NCBI GenBank assembly: GCA_004297495.1
Contig: SCTL01000581.1
Span: 1-5,239 of the forward strand
Source: Verrucomicrobiota bacterium
GTDB lineage: Bacteria; Verrucomicrobiota; Verrucomicrobiia; Limisphaerales; JADLHS01
Reading direction: 5' to 3'
DNA length: 5,239 nt
Shown here: piece by piece, positions 1-5,239 of the stretch
Position numbering within the stretch: position 1 is the stretch's first letter
Layout: each line of letters begins with the position of its first letter
Notes under the pieces: generated by a model
Told to the model about the DNA's origin: nothing
The model's input: the letters and a program-made list of their open reading frames with translations, nothing else
Databases searched by the model: none
Made by a program: the position numbers and the translations under genes

Positions 1-672
1 CGCCACCATTTCTTCCCAGCCAAACTTCACGAACGAAAGCGTTACGGACTGTTTCTCATTCGAGCAGTTGCCGACGGCAACCTCGTATTCCACGCCATTG
101 TTCTTCGCCGCGCTCTTGCCGCGAACGTCCGCCTCCAGCGCGACGACCGGCGCTTTCACAACGCGAACATTGCGCAACTGAAACTTCACGGGTTTGCCGT
201 CAGCCCGAGCCGCGATGGTGAACTCCTTGACGTATTTCAGAAACCCGAAGTTCGCCTGCTCGAAATCGAACGCGCTCCACGGCAGCGTGATCGTGCGCCA
301 GCCTTTGCCGCTGACGCGCACCGTGCCGCTGATGGGCGTCTCGTCCACATCCGCGTTGCGCTGCGCCCGCTGAATCGTCGCCGTAATTTCAGTCTCGCGC
401 GCATCGGACAGATTCACCTCGAACTGAACGCCGTAAAACTTCTGCCACTCGGCGGCGCTGTCGTTGAGCACGCGGAAGCCGTGTTTGTATTGGCCGCGCA
501 CGCCATCCGGCTCGCGCAACGTGATTGCGCCGGATGCCTTCAGCACTTCGCCCGCCTTTGTTCCACCAACCCGCAGGACCAGCGGCGAGACTTCCGCCGC
601 GCGAAGCGCTATTGCTCCGAGCAGGAAAAGCATCGTCACCGCCAGCCGGGCCAATTGTCCTGAGTGTCGCAT
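1..672 (-). CDS. Secreted protein with carbohydrate-binding-like N-terminal domain (3' end outside window)
   Basis: The reading frame is open from an ATG at 670-672 to the left edge, giving the first 224 residues of a longer protein. Residues 1-26 look like a signal peptide: basic start (MRHSGQLAR), hydrophobic run (LAVTMLFLLGAIAL) and small residues at LRAA before EVSP, so the product is probably exported. Residues about 45-174 look like a galactose-binding-like beta-sandwich of the CBM or CIA30 kind. The clue is a strand ending in GWRTITLPWSAFDF (124-137), then a FTIAARADGKPVKFQLRNVRVV-like closing strand pair that ends near 172. From about residue 176 a second beta domain begins (ALEADVRGK, then EYEVAVGNCS and QSVTLSFVKFGW). 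The catalytic part, if any, lies outside the window. An alternative TTG start at 712-714 has an AGG six bases upstream and would add 14 residues (MNRQPRSPNSRLTI) before the signal peptide. I prefer the ATG because it gives a normal-length leader. It lies 96 bases downstream of the propeller gene on the same strand. Export is fairly secure; sugar binding is inferred. Confidence 0.83.
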   Translation of the reverse strand, partial: MRHSGQLARLAVTMLFLLGAIALRAAEVSPLVLRVGGTKAGEVLKASGAITLREPDGVRGQYKHGFRVLNDSAAEWQKFYGVQFEVNLSDARETEITATIQRAQRNADVDETPISGTVRVSGKGWRTITLPWSAFDFEQANFGFLKYVKEFTIAARADGKPVKFQLRNVRVVKAPVVALEADVRGKSAAKNNGVEYEVAVGNCSNEKQSVTLSFVKFGWEEMVA

Positions 673-747
673 GATGGTCAGACGGGAGTTTGGCGAACGC
701 GGCTGGCGATTCAAATTAAACCTTTGGTTTCCCTGTAAAGCCACGAG

Positions 748-765
748 CGGCGGCAATTCCCGCCG
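748..765 (-). other. Short inverted repeat just after the propeller gene stop
   Basis: CGGCGG and CCGCCG can pair as a 6-bp GC-only stem around a 6-base loop, starting three bases after the TGA at 769-771. The transcript downstream (CTCGTGGCTTTACAGGG) has no U-run, so this is not a standard intrinsic terminator. It could slow transcription, protect the mRNA 3' end, or be chance in GC-rich DNA. It is the only structure seen in the 96-base gap at 673-768. Confidence 0.25.
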
Positions 766-768
766 TTG

Positions 769-1647
769 TCATGCGAGGGGCTTCATCACGCCCGCGCGCT
801 CGTCGTGAAGTTTGCCTATGTCGAGCCCGTCGAGCACCAGCACGCCTTGCAGCGACGAAATCAAATCCGCCTTGCTCCACGACCAGACGATCTCGCCCGC
901 ACCATTGAACTCCAGCAACTGCACGCCGGAATTCCCGAAGCCCGGTCCGTGGCCCTGCCAGTTCGCCAGCACGATGTTTCCATTCGGCAACAGTTGGAAC
1001 ATCGCGTAGAAAAACGGGCGCACCGTTTCGGGCACTTGGTCCTTACCGCCGAACTTGCGAAGAATTTTTCCTGACGAATCCAACTCCACCACGAATGCGC
1101 CGTAGCCCGCCGTGACGATGAGATTGCCGTTCGGCAGCCGCAGCGATTTCCACGCGTGATAAAATCCCTCGACCGGAAACTCGCGCAGATAAGTCCCGTC
1201 GCGCGAGCCTTCTCGGATGCGATCGTTGCAACTCATCAGGTAAGTCCCCTGCTCCGTCTGCCGGATGAGCCGCACGTAATCGCCGGGAAAAATCGCGTGA
1301 TGAATTTTTTTATCCTGCGCATCCCGCTCCAGCACCGCCACGCCTTTCGCGCCGGGAATTTCCACGCCTGCGATAAGCGTGTGGCCGTTCGGCTGACGGC
1401 GGACGGCGGTGACGCCTTCAAGCGATTTGAATTCCTTAACCAACCGCCCGAGCGCGAGGTCGAACTCGCTGTAGCCGTGATGATGGCCGATGAGAATCTT
1501 CCCACCGCCGATCAGTTGCATGTCGCGCGCCGCCGGCTGACCGATGGGCACGATCCAGTTCTTCGATTGATCGCGCTCGTTGATGTGCAGCAACGTCGCG
1601 TGACCCTCGTCAATCGCGATGAATTCGTGCTGGATGGCCGCGCTCAT
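769..1647 (-). CDS. Predicted six-bladed beta-propeller protein, no visible signal peptide
   Basis: This 292-residue protein shows repeated beta-propeller blade signatures: a short turn containing G or NG followed by a hydrophobic strand. They occur at LIGGGKILIG (45-54), RRQPNGHTLIAG (83-94), RQTEQGTYLMSC (129-140), RLPNGNLIVTAG (170-181) and LLPNGNIVLANW (219-230). The spacing is about 39-49 residues. Two repeats continue into a second strand pair of the type VELDSSGKILRKFGG and LLEFNGAGEIVWSW. The N-terminal segment (HEFIAIDEG to NWIVPI, 7-35) and the C-terminal GVLVLDGLDIGKL could close a sixth blade. This resembles NHL, PQQ-like and arylsulfotransferase-type propellers, but no catalytic motif or heme site is visible, so I do not assign an enzyme activity. 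The start ATG overlaps the stop of the upstream gene in an ATGA, with only a weak GGA nearby, suggesting coupled translation. Unlike the preceding and following genes it begins without a hydrophobic leader, so it may be cytoplasmic or use another route. A binding, scaffold or sugar-processing role is conjecture. Confidence 0.87.
   Translation of the reverse strand: MSAAIQHEFIAIDEGHATLLHINERDQSKNWIVPIGQPAARDMQLIGGGKILIGHHHGYSEFDLALGRLVKEFKSLEGVTAVRRQPNGHTLIAGVEIPGAKGVAVLERDAQDKKIHHAIFPGDYVRLIRQTEQGTYLMSCNDRIREGSRDGTYLREFPVEGFYHAWKSLRLPNGNLIVTAGYGAFVVELDSSGKILRKFGGKDQVPETVRPFFYAMFQLLPNGNIVLANWQGHGPGFGNSGVQLLEFNGAGEIVWSWSKADLISSLQGVLVLDGLDIGKLHDERAGVMKPLA
1644..1647 (-). other. ATGA stop-start overlap (coupled translation)
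   Basis: The TGA of the large secreted protein (1644-1646) shares bases with the ATG of the propeller gene (1645-1647). Only a weak GGA precedes the ATG, which fits re-initiation by ribosomes ending the upstream gene. Confidence 0.8.
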
Positions 1648-3998
1648 TTTCCGAAATACAAAACCACCGTCGAGCGCGGCGCGACTTTCAATGGCGCGGT
1701 GAGCTTCAAAGTTTTGCCGGAAACAAGTTCCCTCGCTTCGCTCAGGGGAGCGGGCGGCTTAAGTTCGAAAGTCTTCGCCGCGCTCATGTTCATGCTGATG
1801 AGATAATCGCCGTAGCGCAGCGTGTAGAAATCCGCCTTGCCGGCAAAAACATTTTCACTGCCCGGGCGAAAACGAATTCCCTCCGGCACTTTTGCAATTG
1901 GCAGCTTCTCGCCCGCGTGCGCCGAGCGCATTTCCACCGGATACTTCGGGCCGCCGTTGCCGAAGCCAAAATTCACCCAGTCCGGTCGCGTGTAAAACTC
2001 TCCGCTCCGCTCGAACTCCGCTTCCTCGCGCACGACGGCGATGCAATCCATCGTCGGCGTGGTGAAATGCACGCGGGCCAGGAAATTCACCGCGCTGCGC
2101 GCGCGCCAGTAGAGCGACACGTAAAGAATTTCGCCGCCGTTCTTGATCGCAACCACACCGTCCTCCTCGTCGCTGAACACAAAGTCTGGCTGGCCGGGAG
2201 TCATCGGGAGTCGCTTCGATTGCGGCGGCTGCGCTTGGATGAGTTTGTACTGCTCGGGCGTTTCCAGCCGGCCAATTGTGGTGCGCAGCGGCTGCGCCTT
2301 GTCTTCCATCGCCTCGACTTCGGACGTGAAGAACTGGTTGTCCGCGATCATCTGCTGCGCGCAGCCGGCGAGTTGCGGGTCAAGCGTGATGGCGGCAGCC
2401 TGCAACGCGCTGGCATCACGCGTCGCACGCTGGGCGTAAGTGAGATAACCGGGAAAATGATTATCCCGCCAGCCGACGACTTGTTCGAGCCGCATGACAC
2501 GGTTGCCATCGGCGTCGAGCGAGGGGTAACGGAAATTCGCGCGCGCGTGGGCGACCTTGATGAGTTGCGCTTTGATGCGTTCGTCGCCGGGCTGGTCGGG
2601 TGCGGGCCGCGTGGCGTTGTAAATGTCGGCGACGAGATCAATCACTTCGCCATAGCTGCCGACATAGCCAAGTTCCTTGGACAAACCCTTCGCGGTGAGC
2701 TGCCAGTAGTTTGTGCCGACGGCCCAGTTGCGTTCGCGCGGCGAATCGCCGTCCTGATCACTGTCGCGCCACGACTCGAGCGCGACGGATTCGTAGAGGT
2801 AACGGCGGACTTCCTGTTCCGGCACCGCCTGATCCGGCGTGAGCACGGCGATGCCGCGGTTCGCGTGATAAATGCCGTTGAGGTCATTGAGCATCGTCTG
2901 GTTCGTGTATTGACGGCGATGCTTGCGATGCCAGTCACGACAGGCGACGAGCATTTCCGTGTAGGCCGCGCGCCGGCTGATTTTGCCGCCACGACCGTCT
3001 TCAATTTTCTCATTCAGTTGCGAAGCGAGTTCCGCTTTGCGCAGCGCGATCACCTGGCCGCAAATGCCGAGGCCGAACCAATCGGGATTCCAGGTGGACG
3101 GCTCGGCTTGCGCGAGCTTTGGGTCTTTGCGATAAGCGGCGAAGAGCGCGTCCAGCCCCTTCACGATTTGCTCGATGGCTTTGGGATTCTTGTAAGCGCG
3201 CGTCCATTCGACGTCGTAAGCCTTCGCCAGCAACTGCAATTGCATCTGGCTGCACGGCGATTTGGAATTCAATCGCGCATCGAGTTCGCCGTTGACGCGC
3301 TTTTTGATTTGATCGAGCACTTCCGCGCCCGGCGATTTCGCCACGGGTGGATTCTGCGGCGCAACGCCCTGCTTCTCGTCAGCAGGCGGAGTGAACGTGC
3401 CGTCGGTATGCGAGTAAAATTTGTAGATGCCGCGCGTCGGCTCGGTCATCGGCTTCTGATACTGCGCGAATGTCGTGCCATAACCCCAGGTCGGCCCGGT
3501 GCTGCGAATCTCACAACTCAAATTCGTTTTGCCACGCGTGAGTTCGATTGGCAGCGGCGTGGTGGTGTAAATGAACCGACCGACAAACGCTGGATTGCCA
3601 CCGCCGATGTCGAGCACGTCAATGTCGCCGAGATGGCGATAACCAATCTGCTTCCCTTCGCAAAACAGGATGAGCACGTCTTTCGTTGCGTCCGAACCCC
3701 AGAGCTTGATCGTGGCGTAGTTCGGCTTCACGGAATCAACTGCCAGCGTGAAAGACATCCGCCCGCCCTCCCAGTTTTCCGTAAGTGGCGCGAGTAATCG
3801 CCGCGCGGATTCGCCCAGCCCACCGGAAATCTTTTCGCTGCGCGCATCGGCGAACTTGTGCGCGGCTTCGGACGCGGCGTCGCCGAACGTGATCGAGTCC
3901 AGAACGTCCGCCCCGGAGTTGAGCGCGAACAGTCCGATCAAGCCAGACACGAGGAGCGGAAAAACAAATCGGGCTTTCATGCGGAATTTGAATTTCAC
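1644..3998 (-). CDS. Large secreted protein: N-terminal beta domain, helical (alpha/alpha-like) core, C-terminal beta-sandwich; putative polysaccharide-degrading enzyme
   Basis: This is 784 residues from GTG (3996-3998), or 778 from an in-frame ATG at 3978-3980. Either start gives a signal peptide: basic n-region (KFKFRMKAR or MKAR), hydrophobic FVFPLLVSGLIGLFAL, and a likely cut after NSGA (residue 30). Residues about 65-200 form a beta-rich domain (GGRMSFTLAVDSV, YATIKLWGSD, LILFCEGKQIGYRHLGD, PLPIELTRGKTNLSCEIRS). A Pro-rich linker (about 203-223) leads into a mostly helical stretch (about 225-600) rich in aromatic, His and Asn clusters: NPDWFGLGICGQ (304-315), TMLNDLNGIYHANRG (368-382), RNWAVGTNYWQLT (423-435) and GWRDNHFPGYLTYAQR (509-524). 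The end (about 605-784) is a beta-sandwich (GGEILYVSLYWRARSAVNFL, FYTLRYGDYLISMN). This order resembles alpha/alpha-toroid polysaccharide lyases and some toroid glycoside hydrolases, but I recognise no family and cannot name catalytic residues. Candidates are H378, Y377, N380 and the N424-W425 region. It sits directly between an esterase and a propeller gene, overlapping both by 4 bases. Similar uncharacterised proteins probably occur in Bacteroidota and Verrucomicrobiota. The gene call is secure; the enzymatic role is inference. Confidence 0.86.
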   Translation of the reverse strand: MKFKFRMKARFVFPLLVSGLIGLFALNSGADVLDSITFGDAASEAAHKFADARSEKISGGLGESARRLLAPLTENWEGGRMSFTLAVDSVKPNYATIKLWGSDATKDVLILFCEGKQIGYRHLGDIDVLDIGGGNPAFVGRFIYTTTPLPIELTRGKTNLSCEIRSTGPTWGYGTTFAQYQKPMTEPTRGIYKFYSHTDGTFTPPADEKQGVAPQNPPVAKSPGAEVLDQIKKRVNGELDARLNSKSPCSQMQLQLLAKAYDVEWTRAYKNPKAIEQIVKGLDALFAAYRKDPKLAQAEPSTWNPDWFGLGICGQVIALRKAELASQLNEKIEDGRGGKISRRAAYTEMLVACRDWHRKHRRQYTNQTMLNDLNGIYHANRGIAVLTPDQAVPEQEVRRYLYESVALESWRDSDQDGDSPRERNWAVGTNYWQLTAKGLSKELGYVGSYGEVIDLVADIYNATRPAPDQPGDERIKAQLIKVAHARANFRYPSLDADGNRVMRLEQVVGWRDNHFPGYLTYAQRATRDASALQAAAITLDPQLAGCAQQMIADNQFFTSEVEAMEDKAQPLRTTIGRLETPEQYKLIQAQPPQSKRLPMTPGQPDFVFSDEEDGVVAIKNGGEILYVSLYWRARSAVNFLARVHFTTPTMDCIAVVREEAEFERSGEFYTRPDWVNFGFGNGGPKYPVEMRSAHAGEKLPIAKVPEGIRFRPGSENVFAGKADFYTLRYGDYLISMNMSAAKTFELKPPAPLSEARELVSGKTLKLTAPLKVAPRSTVVLYFGK
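3995..3998 (-). other. GTGA stop-start overlap between esterase and large secreted protein
   Basis: The esterase TGA (3995-3997) overlaps a GTG (3996-3998) that opens the next frame. A second in-frame start, ATG at 3978-3980, lies 18 bases on. Neither has a clear Shine-Dalgarno at normal spacing: a GAG sits only two bases before the GTG. Which start is used cannot be settled, but both place the two genes in one transcription unit. Confidence 0.7.
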
Positions 3999-5239
3999 TT
4001 CTCGATGAAGAATTCCTGGAACACCGGGCTGGCGGATTGAACCCTCGGCTCGGCGGCCTTGCCGAACTGATACGCGCCAATCGTAACCTTCACCGGGAAC
4101 TTCGCGCGCGGCGGAATGACGGTGAACTTGAGCGTGTCACCGTCAATCTCTGCCGGGCCTTCGCGCACAAAGAAACCCACCGGCAACCCGGAACCGCTCG
4201 TGGCTTTGAGCTTGAGTGTTTTGGTCCCGCGCTTTTGGTTTTCGATATTGGGGAATTCAATCGTCTGCGCCCTGCCTTCGGTAAGTCGCCGCGGAATCGG
4301 CAGCATGGATTGCTGCACGGCTCGCTTGAAGGTGACGTCGCCGGGCCAGACGGCCACGAGCCACGCTTCGTTGCCGCGCCGGTCGCCAAGGAACGACGCG
4401 CGATTGAATGCCACGCGCCACGTGTCGGCGGAGATTTTTTGGATCGGCCCGCAGATGCGACGAATCTCAATCGGAATCGTCGTCTGCGGCGGCTCGATGT
4501 GCTCGCCGGCTTTTTGCTTCGCCCAGCGAGCGGGGCGGCCGTCAGGCACGGTGTCGAGGAACGCGCCGGCGAGCTTGAACGTCACGCCGTCTTCTTGCGG
4601 CAGGAATTTCAGCGTGACTTGTTGATGCGTGCCGTTCTTTTGTGTGACCACCAATCCGTCCTGAACGTAGCCGAGCAACGCGGACTTGCCGCGATGGCGC
4701 TGCTGAAAAGCTTCGACAGTCTTTGCGAGTTCGCCGTCGAAATACCAGAACGCATTTGTCGGATTACCCTTGAACTGACCAACGGGCGCGGCAGGCGCGG
4801 ATGGATTCTTGTCCGTGGCGTAGCGCTCCGCGAGCCAACCGGTCTTCGTGACATCAATCGGGTTCAGCTTCACCGCGCCGTCGCTCGAAGTTTTGTTCGG
4901 CAGACGATATTGCGCTGCCTTTTTCACGTAGAGCGCGAGCAACTCGACCTTTTCATCCAGCGCGGCGAAATGTCCGTCCGCCGGGCAACCGAGCGCACTC
5001 AAGGGCATTTGCGGATGCTTGGCCCTTGTTTTAAGCCCGTCCGGCATGCGCTCGTCTGCCCATTCATATTCTCCCAACGTGACAATTCCCGGCACGGAAT
5101 CAATCACGCGGTCCGCGACGTGCGGTGCGTTGTTCGTATCCGGCACATACGGCCACTGTCCGCTGAACGAAACACACGCAATGACGCGCTCCGGTTTCCA
5201 CGCGGCGATATACCACGGCATCGAGGCGGCGGCGGAATG
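3995..5239 (-). CDS. Esterase-type alpha/beta hydrolase with C-terminal beta and Ig-like domains (5' end outside window)
   Basis: The frame is open to the right edge, so the 414 residues seen lack the true start; the ATG at 5219-5221 is internal. The first residues are HSAAASMPWYIAAWKPERV. An HSAAA motif just before a helix and then a CVSFSGQW strand is the nucleophile elbow of an alpha/beta hydrolase, with the catalytic Ser at fragment residue 2. Next come the strand GIVTLGEYEWADERM (about 51-65), which probably carries the acid (E57, E59, D62 or E63), and CPADGHFAALDE (85-96) with the likely catalytic His at 90. These are the usual order of the triad. Residues about 155-335 are a beta-rich middle region of unknown role (FWYFDGELAKTVEAF; EAWLVAVWPGDVTFKRAV). 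Residues 337-414 look like an Ig-like domain (KLKATSGSGLPVGFFVREGP, then DGDTLKFTVIPPRAKFPVKV), common on secreted hydrolases of Planctomycetota and Verrucomicrobiota. Together with its neighbours it may remove ester groups from a polysaccharide. The hydrolase fold is well supported; the substrate is unknown, and a feruloyl, acetyl or PHB-depolymerase-like activity is equally possible. Confidence 0.87.
   Translation of the reverse strand, partial: HSAAASMPWYIAAWKPERVIACVSFSGQWPYVPDTNNAPHVADRVIDSVPGIVTLGEYEWADERMPDGLKTRAKHPQMPLSALGCPADGHFAALDEKVELLALYVKKAAQYRLPNKTSSDGAVKLNPIDVTKTGWLAERYATDKNPSAPAAPVGQFKGNPTNAFWYFDGELAKTVEAFQQRHRGKSALLGYVQDGLVVTQKNGTHQQVTLKFLPQEDGVTFKLAGAFLDTVPDGRPARWAKQKAGEHIEPPQTTIPIEIRRICGPIQKISADTWRVAFNRASFLGDRRGNEAWLVAVWPGDVTFKRAVQQSMLPIPRRLTEGRAQTIEFPNIENQKRGTKTLKLKATSGSGLPVGFFVREGPAEIDGDTLKFTVIPPRAKFPVKVTIGAYQFGKAAEPRVQSASPVFQEFFIEK

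Noticed and set aside
715..739. Promoter-like TTTACA (minus strand, 734-739) and TTTAAT (715-720) before the leftmost gene
   Set aside because: The boxes match the -35 and -10 consensus fairly well, but the spacer is only 13 bases, too short for a sigma-70-type promoter, and no better -10 lies at 16-18 bases.
748..765. Rho-independent terminator after the propeller gene
   Set aside because: The GC stem is only 6 bp and no U-run follows, so it is listed as an inverted repeat and not as a terminator.
464..808. Plus-strand open frame of 114 codons across the gap at 673-768
   Set aside because: The product is low-complexity Arg/Ser/Pro-rich, overlaps the signal-peptide region of the minus-strand gene, and has no recognisable feature.
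1156..1806. Plus-strand open frame of 216 codons across the propeller gene and the end of its upstream neighbour
   Set aside because: It is also codon-aligned with the propeller gene and crosses the overlap junction. The minus-strand product has clear repeated blades, so this is a shadow.
1917..3797. Plus-strand open frame of 626 codons antisense to the large secreted protein
   Set aside because: It is in register with the minus-strand codons (codon position 1 opposite position 3), so it stays open because the real gene avoids TTA, CTA and TCA codons. Its product is rich in Arg, His, Ala and Val with no domain, leader or start signal, while the opposite strand gives a coherent signal peptide and folded domains.
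5219..5221. ATG as the start of the esterase
   Set aside because: The frame stays open to the edge and the six residues before this Met hold the HS of the nucleophile elbow, so this Met is internal.

Overview
The window is a moderately GC-rich bacterial fragment in which every convincing gene lies on the minus strand. Read from right to left (the direction of transcription) there are four protein genes: an esterase-type alpha/beta hydrolase cut by the right edge; a large secreted protein with an N-terminal beta domain, a helical core and a C-terminal beta-sandwich; a predicted beta-propeller protein; and a secreted protein with a carbohydrate-binding-like N-terminal domain, cut by the left edge. 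No RNA genes, mobile elements, CRISPR arrays or phage genes were seen.

The organism is probably a member of the Verrucomicrobiota (Pedosphaera/Limisphaera-like or Opitutus-like), with Planctomycetota as the alternative. This is inferred from the types of protein (secreted multidomain carbohydrate-active-like proteins, an esterase with a C-terminal Ig-like domain, a small propeller protein), the weak or absent Shine-Dalgarno sequences, and the many proteins resembling uncharacterised families of those phyla. No marker gene is present, so this is not firm.

Layout: 3995-5239 esterase (5' end missing); 1644-3998 large secreted protein, overlapping the esterase stop by 4 nt (GTGA); 769-1647 propeller, overlapping the preceding stop by 4 nt (ATGA); a 96-nt gap (673-768) with a short inverted repeat and no convincing promoter; 1-672 secreted protein (3' end missing). 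The two 4-nt overlaps imply one transcript and coupled translation for the first three genes. The fourth probably belongs to the same unit or directly follows it.

Working together (inference): an esterase, a lyase-like alpha-helical/beta-sandwich enzyme and a sugar-binding-domain protein, two of them with visible signal peptides, suggest a small locus for breaking down an esterified, perhaps acidic, polysaccharide. The propeller could be a binding or accessory protein. The substrate cannot be read from the sequence, and the lyase role of the large protein is a hypothesis from overall architecture only.
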